Source: JAEWSN01 sp942493335
Lineage (GTDB): Bacteria > Bacillota > Clostridia > DSM-8532
Reading direction: 5' to 3'
Assembly: GCA_942493335.1 (NCBI GenBank)
Contig: OW818693.1
Span: 3,844,001-3,908,000 of the forward strand
DNA: 64,000 bases
Shown: in pieces, positions 25,530-34,293 of the stretch
Layout: each line of letters opens with the position of its first letter
Numbering within the stretch: the stretch's first letter is position 1
Notes under the pieces: generated by a model
What the model was told of the DNA's origin: nothing
The model's input: the letters and a program-made list of their open reading frames with translations, nothing else
The model's database searches: none
Translations under genes and position numbers: made by a program

Positions 25530-26426
25530 TCAGACTGCCGGAGGGTTCTCGAGACTGTTCCGCACAAGGCTCCAATCCTCCGGCACTCTGATTTTATCGT
25601 GTTTGGCCACAAATTGTCGGAAAGTCTCGAAATCCTGATCCACCCCTCCGGCCAAGCGGACCAACTCATCGACAACGGCCCAGTCGTCCGCGGACCATGT
25701 TTCGGAAGGCATGTTCTTGTATCCGGCCCAGCCATCCCAGGGCTGCATCGGGGTATTCAACAGGGAATTGACATCCAGCAGCAGGTTGCAGCACAAATAG
25801 TCATATCCCCACCAGGTGAAGATGCCGAACTTCAACGGATCCGCCTGACCGGAACGGGCGAGGGTCCAGGATATGGGGCCTGTCAGGAACCGGTCCCGCG
25901 GTACGTCCATCGGATCGAAATCCACAGCCAGCTTTTCGCATTGCGCCACGTCAAGCTGTGCATCGGTAAGCTGCCAGGCGTTCCGATCCTTGTTCCACCA
26001 TTCCAGGACCCAATGATCGACATACTTGTCTTTCTCGAAATAGGTACCAAACCCGCAGCGGGCGCGGGCGGGAATGCCGGCTTCGCGAAACAGGCAGGCA
26101 GCCAGAACCGAGAAATCCCGGCAGATGCCGACCATGTGTTCGACCATGGGGTGCGGATCGCTGATGTCCTTGTATCCATGGGCCTTCAGCCATGCCAGCT
26201 TTTCTTCGATCGTCCGTTGCCAGGGTTCCTGGTTTCGTGTTTCATCCAGTTCGATACCGTACGCCCAGCGCGCCATATGGGCGTGGATGAGGGCATTCTG
26301 GACAAGTTTCACCAAGGCTCGGGGTTCCTGGGGCAGGTGCTTGAGCATGTCCTGCTGCACGCCCGGGGTATCCATCGGACCATGGGAAAGAAAGAGGGAA
26401 AGGGCGGGGGATGCTTTCGTCTGCAT
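25530..26426 (-). CDS. Transglutaminase-like domain protein
   Basis: A 298-residue protein. The middle holds a transglutaminase-like core: Cys in VGICRDFSVLAACLFREAG, His in YVDHWVLEWW and Asp in QLTDAQLD. The core is preceded by LAWLKAHGYKDISDPHPMVE. No signal peptide is present. The ATG at 26426 follows GGAGGT, and a perfect inverted repeat lies just upstream of that site. It precedes the AraC/GyrI regulator in a likely two-gene unit. The substrate cannot be told. Confidence 0.82.
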   Translation of the reverse strand: MQTKASPALSLFLSHGPMDTPGVQQDMLKHLPQEPRALVKLVQNALIHAHMARWAYGIELDETRNQEPWQRTIEEKLAWLKAHGYKDISDPHPMVEHMVGICRDFSVLAACLFREAGIPARARCGFGTYFEKDKYVDHWVLEWWNKDRNAWQLTDAQLDVAQCEKLAVDFDPMDVPRDRFLTGPISWTLARSGQADPLKFGIFTWWGYDYLCCNLLLDVNSLLNTPMQPWDGWAGYKNMPSETWSADDWAVVDELVRLAGGVDQDFETFRQFVAKHDKIRVPEDWSLVRNSLENPPAV

Positions 26427-26438
26427 GGGAAACCTCCG

Positions 26439-26484
26439 TTTGCTACGATGGGGCTGCAAGATCCTGCATTCCCATCGTAGCAAA
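26439..26484. promoter_or_regulatory. Perfect 14-bp inverted repeat just upstream of a ribosome binding site
   Basis: TTTGCTACGATGGG (26439-26452) and CCCATCGTAGCAAA (26471-26484) with an 18-base spacer. In the minus-strand leader this hairpin ends two to three bases before the GGAGGT of the transglutaminase-like gene. It lacks a following T-run, so it is more likely an operator or a translation-control hairpin than a terminator. Confidence 0.7.
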
Positions 26485-26540
26485 AGGAAAGGGCGGATGC
26501 GTGACAGTTTGTGCGATGATCAAAGGCTGGATTCATTCTC

Positions 26541-26592
26541 GGACATATGATCCTTCGTCGTTAGGAGTAAACAGCGAAGGGTCATATGGTCC
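26541..26592. repeat. Long imperfect inverted repeat
   Basis: GGACATATGATCCTTCG (26541-26557) pairs with CGAAGGGTCATATGGTCC (26575-26592) with one G-T pair and one bulge. It lies between the TagO-like gene and the transglutaminase-like gene on the minus strand, 30 bases past the former's stop. There is no T-run, so a terminator role is uncertain. Confidence 0.55.
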
Positions 26593-26621
26593 GTATATGC
26601 GTCTGTTATGGGGTTGCCATG

Positions 26622-27584
26622 TCACAGGTTCAGCAGCAGCAGGATGATCGCGGCCAGACAGGAACACAGGTTTACGAGCCAGATGAAGGAAACGGTCTGT
26701 TTCGTATTGAGCCCGGTCCCTTTCAGACGGTAATGGATTTGCGTGGCATCCGCCTGGTAGACGGGCTTCCCTTCCCGAAAACGGCGGAATACCACGTAGA
26801 GATTGTCGAATATCGGGACGCCCAGCGCCAGGAGCGGGATGAAAAGCGACAGCAGCGTTGCACCCTTGAAGGCTCCGTCAATGGCGATGATGCCGAGAAT
26901 GTAGCCGAGAAAGGTTGCGCCGGCATCTCCCATGAAAACCTTGGCAGGATGCCGGTTGAACCGGAGGTATCCGAGCGTGATGCCGACGAGGATGGCCGCC
27001 ATGAGGGCCGATTCCGGTTGCTTCATGGCCAGTGCGACTACGAACAGCGTACTGCCGGAAATGGCGGAGAGGCCTCCGGCCAGACCGTCCAGGCCATCCG
27101 AGAAATTGATGACGGTGGTGACGCCGAAAATCCAGACGACCGTCAGAATGAACTGCAGGATGCCGGGCAGGGTGATGTATTGGTGGCTGAAGGGGTTTTC
27201 GAAACCTGTGAAGACCACGCCGCCAAAATAGGCGATGGCAGCGGCGGACATCTGGACAAGGAATTTCGGGAGGGACGGAAACTCCTTTCGGTGCGTCTTG
27301 TACCAGTCGTCCACGGTTCCAATGGCCAGAATCAGCAGGCCTCCGGCCGCAACGAACCAAGGCTCCTTTCCTTCCGGCTTGCCAAGAAGGAACCAGGTGA
27401 GCATGAACACGACGAACATCGGGATGGATGCCAACATGGGGATGGGTTCGCGGTGGACCTTCCGTTCACTGTTCGGGATGGGCTTGTCGACAAAATCCAG
27501 ACGGATGGCAAGCTTCATGAACAGCGGGATGAGGGCGGCCACGCCCAGAAGCGATAGAAGTAGCGGAAACAGATAGGTTGTCAT
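26622..27584 (-). CDS. TagO/WecA-like undecaprenyl-phosphate sugar-1-phosphate transferase
   Basis: A 320-residue MraY/WecA-family membrane protein with about 10-11 helices. It shows the catalytic and metal sites of the family: GTVDDWYK, INFSDGLDGLAGG and HPAKVFMGDAGATFLGY, then the cytoplasmic ATQIHYRLKGTGL loop near the end. It should move GlcNAc-1-phosphate (or a related sugar phosphate) from UDP to undecaprenyl phosphate, the first step of wall teichoic acid or other surface polymers. MraY itself would sit in a division cluster, absent here. The ATG at 27584 gives the usual N-terminal helix; its ribosome site (GAAGG) is modest. Confidence 0.88.
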   Translation of the reverse strand: MTTYLFPLLLSLLGVAALIPLFMKLAIRLDFVDKPIPNSERKVHREPIPMLASIPMFVVFMLTWFLLGKPEGKEPWFVAAGGLLILAIGTVDDWYKTHRKEFPSLPKFLVQMSAAAIAYFGGVVFTGFENPFSHQYITLPGILQFILTVVWIFGVTTVINFSDGLDGLAGGLSAISGSTLFVVALAMKQPESALMAAILVGITLGYLRFNRHPAKVFMGDAGATFLGYILGIIAIDGAFKGATLLSLFIPLLALGVPIFDNLYVVFRRFREGKPVYQADATQIHYRLKGTGLNTKQTVSFIWLVNLCSCLAAIILLLLNL

Positions 27585-27820
27585 GGCCGAAACCTTCTTT
27601 CTCTTATGTAGGTGCGTCCCCATTGTATGACTGTCGCTTAAGAGAATCAAGTCCCGGAAACCGGAATCCCCTAGAAGGTCTTGAAGTCCAGCAGGCCGGA
27701 ATCCCCAAGAAGGTTCTTGCCATGCATGAATGCAGTCCGCATGGTAGTATGAATGAAAAAGTATGAATGAAAAGGTAGTGCCTTGAAGAGTTGCCGAGGA
27801 TCACGCAGGAAGAGGGAAGC

Positions 27821-28765
27821 ATGGGAAAGTACAACATCCACAAGGACCTGAAACGGCTCGAGAACATGAACATCCGCATTCCTCCGGCGCTTCTTCCCGC
27901 CTTGAATGCACTTTCCGGGCTTGGACTGAAAACGGTGAAGCTTCCGGCCGGACTTGGATTGTCCAGACGGATGGTGGAAGGCTTCAAAGGCGGCAGGATC
28001 GGTCTTTCGATCTACGAACCGGACGGGATCGGCGCGCATGCCCCCTGCCTCGTCTATTTCCACGGGGGTGGATTCATGCTCCAGGCCGCTCCGCACCATC
28101 TCGGCCTTGTGTATGCGTATGCGTTGAAAACCCCGTGCAAGGTGGTTTTCGTCGATTACCGGCTGGCAGCCTCCCATCCGTTTCCGGTCGGAGTTGAAGA
28201 TTGTTATGCGGCGTATTTGTGGACTTGCGGGCAGGCGGATTCCCTCGGCATCGACGCCAACCGGATTGCTGTCGGCGGTGACAGCGCTGGCGGCGCACTT
28301 GCCGCTGCTGTTGCGCACATGGCGCGGGACCGGAAAGCGAAAATGCCTTGCTTTCAGATGCTGGTTTACCCTGTGACGGATGCGCGGCAAAACACGGAGT
28401 CCATGCGGAAATATACCGATACGCCGTTGTGGAATTCGGTGCAGAATGAAGCAATGTGGAGGATGTATCTCCGGAATGGTGACATTGGCATGCGGGGATA
28501 CGCCTCCCCCATGGAAGCTGTATCATTCTCTGATTTGCCCGATGCGTACGTGGAAGTGGCAGAATTCGACTGCCTGCACGATGAAGGCATCCGATATGCG
28601 GAAATCCTTCGGGAAAGCGGCTGTCGGGTTGAGTTGTATAAATCGTCCGGGACAATTCATGGATTCGAGCTCGCGGAAAAAAGCGAACCTGTCGCCATCA
28701 GCGTGGCAAAAAGGGTCGAGGCGTTGAAGCAGGCCTTTCGGGTCGTTCCGGTTTCTCAGGAATAA
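27821..28765 (+). CDS. Alpha/beta hydrolase, hormone-sensitive-lipase-like esterase
   Basis: A 314-residue esterase. It has the oxyanion-hole motif YFHGGGFM, the nucleophile elbow GGDSAGGALA, the acid Asp in VAEFDCLHDEG and the catalytic His in TIHGFEL, in the canonical order. It would hydrolyse acyl or acetyl esters in the cytoplasm, for example from acetylated sugars, although the substrate is not determined. The ATG at 27821 follows GAGGGAAG. Divergent from the TagO-like gene; the region between has short direct repeats. Confidence 0.9.
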   Translation: MGKYNIHKDLKRLENMNIRIPPALLPALNALSGLGLKTVKLPAGLGLSRRMVEGFKGGRIGLSIYEPDGIGAHAPCLVYFHGGGFMLQAAPHHLGLVYAYALKTPCKVVFVDYRLAASHPFPVGVEDCYAAYLWTCGQADSLGIDANRIAVGGDSAGGALAAAVAHMARDRKAKMPCFQMLVYPVTDARQNTESMRKYTDTPLWNSVQNEAMWRMYLRNGDIGMRGYASPMEAVSFSDLPDAYVEVAEFDCLHDEGIRYAEILRESGCRVELYKSSGTIHGFELAEKSEPVAISVAKRVEALKQAFRVVPVSQE

Positions 28766-28816
28766 GGGGAACGAAAGGGCAGGTGTTGAAAACAGCGGGT
28801 TACGGGCGGAGCATAA

Positions 28817-29689
28817 TCACAATTCCCGTACCCGAAGGTTCCGCCAGCGGCACGCCGCATTCGGCGCCCAGCGGGCTTCGCCCATTCCGGGATCGTTGTC
28901 ATGGATCTCGAAGGCAAGGTGACCCTTGGTGCCAAGCAGCGCCTGGATTTCCTCCGGATGATAGAAGGGATGTTTCATCGTGGCCGTATTGATTACGGAT
29001 ATGAGCAGTCCGTTGATGTGCACCGTGATTTTCGGGGATGCGCCTTCGATCCGGATGCGGAAAGTATTCCAGTCATCCCATTTCCATGCCATCAGAAATT
29101 CTTCTCCGGTGGCGGCCTGTTCAAGCAAGGCGGGCTTGTCCGGCGTCAGGGGCTCGATGGTGGTTTCCGGGTCCTCGATTTTCAATCCGATCGGGTTTCC
29201 GGCGGCGTCGGTTTCCGCATCCAGGGTGAAGTTGATGCCATGGAATCCGCCGATGCCGTTTCCGTAAATCCCGCCGATGTTGCCGGAGCGTCTGTGATCA
29301 AGTAGAATCTGGAACCCGAGGGAGCCGAGGGGAGAGGTGCGGACGAGAATGCCCGTATCGGCCGGCCAATCCGGACGCGCCTCCAGGATCAGCTCGAAAT
29401 CGCCATATGCTGCATCGCTGAGAAGGTAGCCGCCGAATCCGCAGCCGGGAGGATCCTGTCGGCCGGTGATGGCGCCGTCCTCGACGGTCCATTTTCCGCT
29501 CGTTTCCGTCGCCTTCCGATAGGATTCGGTCGTTGTATCCGGACCGGGAAGACCCGGCGCTCGAGGAACAGGAAGCCGGGGAACCGCATGCCAACCGTTC
29601 AGGGTGGTTCCATCGAAGATGGATTTGAAGCCGTTTTGAAGGTTCGCCTCCTGATTGGTTTCTTCAAGCTGGCCGCAATGATTGCCCAT
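28817..29689 (-). CDS. DUF1080 (3-keto-disaccharide hydrolase-like) protein
   Basis: A 290-residue protein with a DUF1080 jelly-roll fold: FKSIFDGTTLNGWHA at the start, GKWTVEDGAITG, GGYLLSD, YGDFELILEAR, GILVRT, and WNTFRIRIEG with VHINGLLI. Members of this family cleave 3-keto glycosides; other members only bind glycans. No signal peptide is seen, unlike many relatives in Bacteroidetes. The ATG at 29689 follows GGAGGC. It is a single gene running toward the esterase. Confidence 0.85.
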   Translation of the reverse strand: MGNHCGQLEETNQEANLQNGFKSIFDGTTLNGWHAVPRLPVPRAPGLPGPDTTTESYRKATETSGKWTVEDGAITGRQDPPGCGFGGYLLSDAAYGDFELILEARPDWPADTGILVRTSPLGSLGFQILLDHRRSGNIGGIYGNGIGGFHGINFTLDAETDAAGNPIGLKIEDPETTIEPLTPDKPALLEQAATGEEFLMAWKWDDWNTFRIRIEGASPKITVHINGLLISVINTATMKHPFYHPEEIQALLGTKGHLAFEIHDNDPGMGEARWAPNAACRWRNLRVREL

Positions 29690-29889
29690 AGTCGTGCCTC
29701 CGTCTTTCTGTCGATGAATGAAAGCATATTGGTATGCACATGACACATATGTTCATAAAGCATATCAAGTTTCCTCGATTCGTTCATCGTATCACGGGGG
29801 GTGGTATTCGTCCATAGCCTTCGAGCGGCCTGCTTCCTGGAAACAGCAGACTGATAGGGATCATCAAGGAATTGGCGTTCTCTTGCAGC

Positions 29890-30654
29890 CTACTCCACCG
29901 AAACAACCTTCACGCCGGCGCTCTTGAAGTCTTTTTCCCAGCCTTTCGGCAAAGGGGCGTCGACGACAAGCAGATCCACTTCCGACAAGGCGGCCGTCGT
30001 GACAAAGCCGACGCGGTCGATCTTCGTGCGGTCGCAGAGATAGACGATCTGCTGGGAACGACGGATCATCTGGCGCCGGATTTCCGATTCCGGTTCGCTC
30101 GAATCTGTAAATCCGCGCAGGGGATTGAAACCCTTGCAGGACAAAAATGCTTTGTCCGCCTGCAGTCCGGCCAACATGCCCTCCGCGGCGCGGCCTACAT
30201 AGGAAAGGCTTTCATGGCGGAGAATGCCACCGGTCGAGATGAGGGTGATATCCGGACAGGTTGAGAGTTCCAGCACGATTTTTTCCGCATTCGTGATGAC
30301 CGTGAGGCTTTTCTTGCTGCGCAGGTGACGGGCCAGGGATAAGGCGGAGGTGGAGGCATCCAGAATGATGGTGTCCCCATCGTGTACCATTTCCGAAGCA
30401 CAGCGGCCAATCCGGTCCTTGCCGGGCATGTTGATGCCTTGCCGGATTTCAAGGGAAGGCTCCGATTTCGCATCGTCCGCCAGGATGGCGCCGCCATGCG
30501 TGCGTTGCAGGAATCCGGATGCTTCCATCAGTTTCAGGTCGCGGCGGATGGTTTCCTCCGTCACATCGAACTGGAGAGCGGCTTCCGGCACGGAAAGGCT
30601 TCTTTTTTCATTCAGGGTCTGCAACAACCGGTTTCTTCTTTCCTCCGCGAACAT
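29890..30654 (-). CDS. DeoR-family transcriptional repressor
   Basis: A 254-residue DeoR/GlpR-type regulator. The N-terminal helix-turn-helix is complete (LSVPEAALQFDVTEETIRRDL, followed by LQRTHGGAI), and the C-terminal DeoRC sensor domain carries DGDTIILDASTSA, TVITNA and the phosphosugar-binding FLSCKGF. Such repressors respond to phosphorylated sugars. It starts 33 bases from the first copy of the palindromic intergenic repeat and lies downstream of the PHP and sorbitol-6-phosphate-dehydrogenase-like genes, which it may control. Ribosome site AAGAAGGG. Confidence 0.92.
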   Translation of the reverse strand: MFAEERRNRLLQTLNEKRSLSVPEAALQFDVTEETIRRDLKLMEASGFLQRTHGGAILADDAKSEPSLEIRQGINMPGKDRIGRCASEMVHDGDTIILDASTSALSLARHLRSKKSLTVITNAEKIVLELSTCPDITLISTGGILRHESLSYVGRAAEGMLAGLQADKAFLSCKGFNPLRGFTDSSEPESEIRRQMIRRSQQIVYLCDRTKIDRVGFVTTAALSEVDLLVVDAPLPKGWEKDFKSAGVKVVSVE

Positions 30655-30686
30655 GCAACACCCTTCTTTCCCGTCAAGATCCTGTT

Positions 30687-30785
30687 TATAGACCCGGCAA
30701 TTGATTGGGATCGTTTGTGAATGTCATATGACGATTGTATCAATTGCCGGAGTCCCACCCTATGCTCTATGTTTGTTGCTGAGTC
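30687..30785. repeat. Palindromic intergenic repeat, copy 1 (99 bp)
   Basis: Starts TATAGACCCGGCAATTGAT. The arms CCGGCAATTGAT and ATCAATTGCCGG are a perfect inverted repeat about 30 bases apart, and GTCATATGAC sits between them. It joins copy 2 head to tail and lies directly upstream of the DeoR-type gene. Confidence 0.85.
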
Positions 30786-30880
30786 TATAGACCCGGCAAT
30801 TGATTGGGATCGCTTGTGAATGTCATATGACGATTGTATCAATTGCCGGAGTCCCACCCTATGCTCAATGTTTGTTGCTG
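30786..30880. repeat. Palindromic intergenic repeat, copy 2
   Basis: Nearly identical to copy 1 (a few base changes) and in tandem with it at a 99-base period. It ends 9 bases from the stop of the PHP gene. Confidence 0.85.
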
Positions 30881-30888
30881 TCTATTAT

Positions 30889-32085
30889 TCATTCATTGGT
30901 TCCCATGGAGGCGGACCGGCCATGCGCATGGCGGCCAAGTTCCGCATACCGATTGATCCGATCTGCCAGTGAAGGCATTTCAGCCAGTGTCCGTTTGGAG
31001 AACATGCCTTGTTCCGGATGATCCGAACTGGCAATCTCATGACCGATGAGCGCCCAGGCCGCTTCGGAGAGATTGTCGAATTCCGGCGCGCGCATGGCCT
31101 CGCAAATAAAACCCTGCCGGGGCGAGTTGATGTCCTCGCCGCTGATTTGGAACAGGTTGTGCTGTTCGCACAACGCGCGGAGCCGTCGGAGCTGTTCCGG
31201 TGTGTTGCGCGAGGGCATGTAGGTGACTGCCTCGAAACCGAGCGCGGAAAGGGTGTCAAACAAAAGATCCAGATATCCGTCCTCGAACGTCTGGCTGCGC
31301 TTGTCTCCCGTGACGGAATCCACGACGTCGCCCAGATAGGCATACGCGCAGATGGCGCCGGCTTTCTTCGAGATTTTGACAAGCTCCTGGATGCTTGGAC
31401 ACTCCGCGGTCGCCTCCACGTAAAAGGAAGAGACCAGTGCAGCCTTGAGCACCCCCAGCAGGTCGTAGGCGGCATGCGGATTCTCCGGATCGGTCAGCTG
31501 GGCTGCGGTTTTGGCGGAAACCGGCATGGCGAGTTGTTCAGTCAGGAACGAAACCAACTGCGGGGTTTTCCCGAATCGGGCGATCAGCTTCAGGGCAAGG
31601 GCGTACAGAAGGTGGCGTTCCGTGACGGAACCGCCGCACGCCCAGTGTGACAACGGCAGCACATCCTTTTTGTAGTCGAGGGAAATGCCGAAAGGCTCCA
31701 CCAGTACATGAAGACGCCTTGTCATGACGCGGTTCCGTATCTGGCGGGCTTCCGCATACGGACGCATGAATTCGCGCAGCATCAGGCGGGACTCGCGGGG
31801 AACCCCGTGCAGTGCGATATACGCGATGGAAGCTTGATCCGGGTTGTTGAGACGCCGACCCGCGACAGGAGTGAACTTGAAATCCGCCCGAACTTCCATG
31901 CCGACCGTCGTGGGCAGGCCCGCCTGTCTGCCTGCCTGTTCGAATTCATCCGCGCCGGCCAGCGAGTCGTGGTCCATGATGCCGGCTGTGGCAAGACCCG
32001 CCGCCACAGCGCGTTCGATGGCCTGTGCGGGACTATATGGCGAAAAGGAAAAATGGGTGTGGATGTGGTTGTTCACATCTTCCAT
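30889..32085 (-). CDS. PHP-domain metal-dependent phosphoesterase
   Basis: A 398-residue PHP-family protein. Metal-binding motifs are NHIHTHFSFSPYSP (HxH), MDHDSLAGADEF and VGMEVRADF near the N-terminus; later His and Asp residues (for example EQHNLFQISGEDIN and IGHEI) complete the site. It should remove a phosphate from a small molecule, perhaps a sugar phosphate. It starts 3 bases after the SDR stop and is the second gene of that unit, so the pair likely acts on one substrate. Confidence 0.85.
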   Translation of the reverse strand: MEDVNNHIHTHFSFSPYSPAQAIERAVAAGLATAGIMDHDSLAGADEFEQAGRQAGLPTTVGMEVRADFKFTPVAGRRLNNPDQASIAYIALHGVPRESRLMLREFMRPYAEARQIRNRVMTRRLHVLVEPFGISLDYKKDVLPLSHWACGGSVTERHLLYALALKLIARFGKTPQLVSFLTEQLAMPVSAKTAAQLTDPENPHAAYDLLGVLKAALVSSFYVEATAECPSIQELVKISKKAGAICAYAYLGDVVDSVTGDKRSQTFEDGYLDLLFDTLSALGFEAVTYMPSRNTPEQLRRLRALCEQHNLFQISGEDINSPRQGFICEAMRAPEFDNLSEAAWALIGHEIASSDHPEQGMFSKRTLAEMPSLADRINRYAELGRHAHGRSASMGTNE

Positions 32086-32088
32086 GGG

Positions 32089-32880
32089 TTACCGCATCTC
32101 CTGTCCGCCTGTGACGTTGATGGCCTGCCCGGTCATATAACCGGCCTGATCGGAGGCCAGGAACACCATCACATTGGCGATGTCGTCATATTCGCAACTG
32201 CGCTTCATTGGCACCTGGTTCAGGTATTTCTGTCGGATGGCCTCTTCCGATACGCCCTGGTTTTTCGCATACTGTTTGAACAGGCTGTTCGGTCCGTCGT
32301 TCCAAAGGCTTGAATTCAGCAGGTTTCCGGGACAGATGGCGTTGACCCGGATGCCGTCCTCCGCCAGTTCCAGCGCGAGACTTTGGGTGAACCCGATGCC
32401 CGCAAATTTGGAGGCGGCATAGGCAGAATTCTTGAAAGATCCCTTTTTTCCGGATTTGCTGTTGATCTGGATGATGCCGCCCCGGCCGTTCGGAATCATC
32501 ACACGGGCGGCATGCTTGGCGCAGACGAAGTATCCGGTAAGATTCACGTCGATCATCCGTTTCCACTGATCCAGCGGGAATTCCACGACAGCCTTCGCGA
32601 TAAGGATCGCAGCGTTGGAGACCATCAGATCCAGACGACCCCAGGTTTCCACGACCTTGTCGACCATGGCGGCAACCTGTTCCTCATTTGTGACATCCAC
32701 GGCAAACCCCATGCCATTTCGAAGCCCGGCAGCCACTTTCTGCGCCGCTTCTCCGTTGATGTCGGCAACCGCGACGAAACAACCTTCCGCGTCGAGACGC
32801 TGTGCGAGCGCTTCCCCGAGTCCCTGGCCCGCGCCTGTGACAATGGCGACCTGTCCTTTGAGCATGCCTGTGATGGTCAT
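32089..32880 (-). CDS. SDR oxidoreductase, sorbitol-6-phosphate 2-dehydrogenase-like
   Basis: A 263-residue classical short-chain dehydrogenase: GAGQGLGEA (NAD binding), SNAAIL, catalytic Ser in QINSKSGKKG, YAASK (Tyr-x3-Lys) and a C-terminal NVTGGQEM. The IIQINSKSGK, GFTQSLALELAE, VPMKRSCEYDD and TGQAINVTGGQ stretches closely recall SrlD, which oxidises sorbitol-6-phosphate to fructose-6-phosphate. No PTS or hexitol transporter is in view, so the true substrate may be another polyol phosphate. The ATG at 32880 follows GGAGGT. It heads the operon with the PHP gene and has repeat copy 3 about 190 bases upstream. Confidence 0.9.
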   Translation of the reverse strand: MTITGMLKGQVAIVTGAGQGLGEALAQRLDAEGCFVAVADINGEAAQKVAAGLRNGMGFAVDVTNEEQVAAMVDKVVETWGRLDLMVSNAAILIAKAVVEFPLDQWKRMIDVNLTGYFVCAKHAARVMIPNGRGGIIQINSKSGKKGSFKNSAYAASKFAGIGFTQSLALELAEDGIRVNAICPGNLLNSSLWNDGPNSLFKQYAKNQGVSEEAIRQKYLNQVPMKRSCEYDDIANVMVFLASDQAGYMTGQAINVTGGQEMR

Positions 32881-33069
32881 GATGGTACCTCCCGCATGTT
32901 GCTGGTCTGCATGTTGCCGCACCGATTGTTCCTGCCGCATGCGCAGAACGCCCGGGCGACGGAAGCCGACCCGGCGGCACAGGCCAATCATGCATCGGAA
33001 TCCGGATGCATGTTTGAATTATACCGAATTTGTTGGAATGCGTCTATCTTTTGTTGGAAAATGTTGTTT

Positions 33070-33162
33070 TATAGACCCGGCAATTGATTGGTATCGCTTC
33101 AAATGCTGAATGACGATTGTATCAATTGCCGGAGTCTCACCCTATGCTCCATGTTTGTTGCC
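33070..33162. repeat. Palindromic intergenic repeat, copy 3
   Basis: Same outer sequence and CCGGCAATTGAT/ATCAATTGCCGG arms as the copies near 30.7 kb, but the centre differs (GCTTCAAATGCTGAATGACG). Its right end supplies the last codons and stop of the diguanylate cyclase gene, and it lies upstream of the SDR-PHP unit. Confidence 0.85.
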
Positions 33163-34287
33163 GGGTCCATCTGATTCGGGCGGATCCCATTCCGTCCGGT
33201 TCTTGCCGTTTGCCTTGGCACGGTAGAGAAGGGCATCCACGCGTTTCAGCAGTTCATCCACCGTTTCACCGGGTTGAAGTTCCGCCACGCCGAAACTGGC
33301 GGTGACAGGATGTCCGAGCCCGAAATCCGTCCCGGCCAGCTGAATGCGGATGCGTTCGACGGTGCCCGTCGCCTCCGAAAGCCTTGTGTCCGGGAAAAGG
33401 ATTGTGAATTCCTCTCCGCCCCAGCGGCAGAAGAGATCACGCCTGCGGATCTGGTTCTGCACGAGATTCACGGTCTCGATGATGACATGATCGCCTGCCA
33501 GATGGCCATGCCGGTCATTCACCAGCTTGAAGTCGTCAAAATCGAAAAAGGCGATGACACTGGGCATATGATGGACTTTCAGCATTTCCGGTAGGTCTTC
33601 GAGCAGAGTGTCGAATTTGCTCCGGTTGTAGATGCCGGTCAACGGATCCGTCACGGCCATTTTCACAAGCCTGTGGTTGTCCAGAAAATCCTTGTGCTTG
33701 TAGCGGCTGAGCGTATAGGAGAAGTAGGCGAAGCCAAAGGTGAACAGGAACAGATAGATCAGGCAGAATACTTTGGCGGGAAGGGCCAGGGTTTGAAAAG
33801 GATGCCAGTTCATCAGGAAGAAGAAACAGATGGAAGCTGCGGCATTGATACAGGCCTGATTCCAGTTCAACGGCAGCGAGAATTGCACAAGCAGGATCAG
33901 CAGTAGACCGATGAAAATCAACAGGGCATCCCGGGGTCCGCCATAACGCGCGCTGGACCAGAGGGACAGAGCGACGGCGCTGAGCTCGAGAAGTGAGATG
34001 ACAAGCGAATAGGAGGAATCATTCCGAAATTTGTGCAGGCGGATCACCGTGACAATCCCGCCTGCGGAGATCAGCAGCCGAAGCAGTAGGAGAAGGGGAG
34101 CCAAAGCGGGAAGATACAGGAAATCCATGATTCCGAACAGGCCGAACACAACGGTGGAGACCATCAGAACCCAGCGGGTTGAGGTCTGCGAACGTGCAAG
34201 GTTGTGAAGAAAGAATTCCTGCTCCAGGTCGGAATCCGCGAAGACGGCGCCATGGAGGAGTCCTGCACTTGCCTTTTTGTTTGGCAT
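33142..34287 (-). CDS. Membrane diguanylate cyclase (GGDEF)
   Basis: A 381-residue protein with about six membrane helices (about 40-205), no extracytoplasmic sensor, then a GGDEF domain. The active site is WGGEEF, preceded by an RRRD product-inhibition I-site five residues before it, and by DPLTGIYNRSKFD and DFDDFKLVND. It should make c-di-GMP. It begins 6 bases after the GH4 stop, so it can be co-transcribed with it. Its last residues lie inside repeat copy 3, meaning the repeat arrived at, or reshaped, the 3' end. Confidence 0.92.
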   Translation of the reverse strand: MPNKKASAGLLHGAVFADSDLEQEFFLHNLARSQTSTRWVLMVSTVVFGLFGIMDFLYLPALAPLLLLLRLLISAGGIVTVIRLHKFRNDSSYSLVISLLELSAVALSLWSSARYGGPRDALLIFIGLLLILLVQFSLPLNWNQACINAAASICFFFLMNWHPFQTLALPAKVFCLIYLFLFTFGFAYFSYTLSRYKHKDFLDNHRLVKMAVTDPLTGIYNRSKFDTLLEDLPEMLKVHHMPSVIAFFDFDDFKLVNDRHGHLAGDHVIIETVNLVQNQIRRRDLFCRWGGEEFTILFPDTRLSEATGTVERIRIQLAGTDFGLGHPVTASFGVAELQPGETVDELLKRVDALLYRAKANGKNRTEWDPPESDGPGNKHGA

Positions 34288-34293
34288 GTCGGT

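Noticed and set aside
27640..27780. Short direct repeats (CCGGAATCCCC..., GTATGAATGAAAA) before the esterase gene as an attachment site
   Set aside because: Imperfect, very short and without integrase or tRNA nearby; likely local slippage.
30612..30857. Minus-strand open frame encoding a repeated peptide near 30.7 kb
   Set aside because: It is simply the translation of the two tandem copies of the palindromic DNA repeat; no ribosome site.
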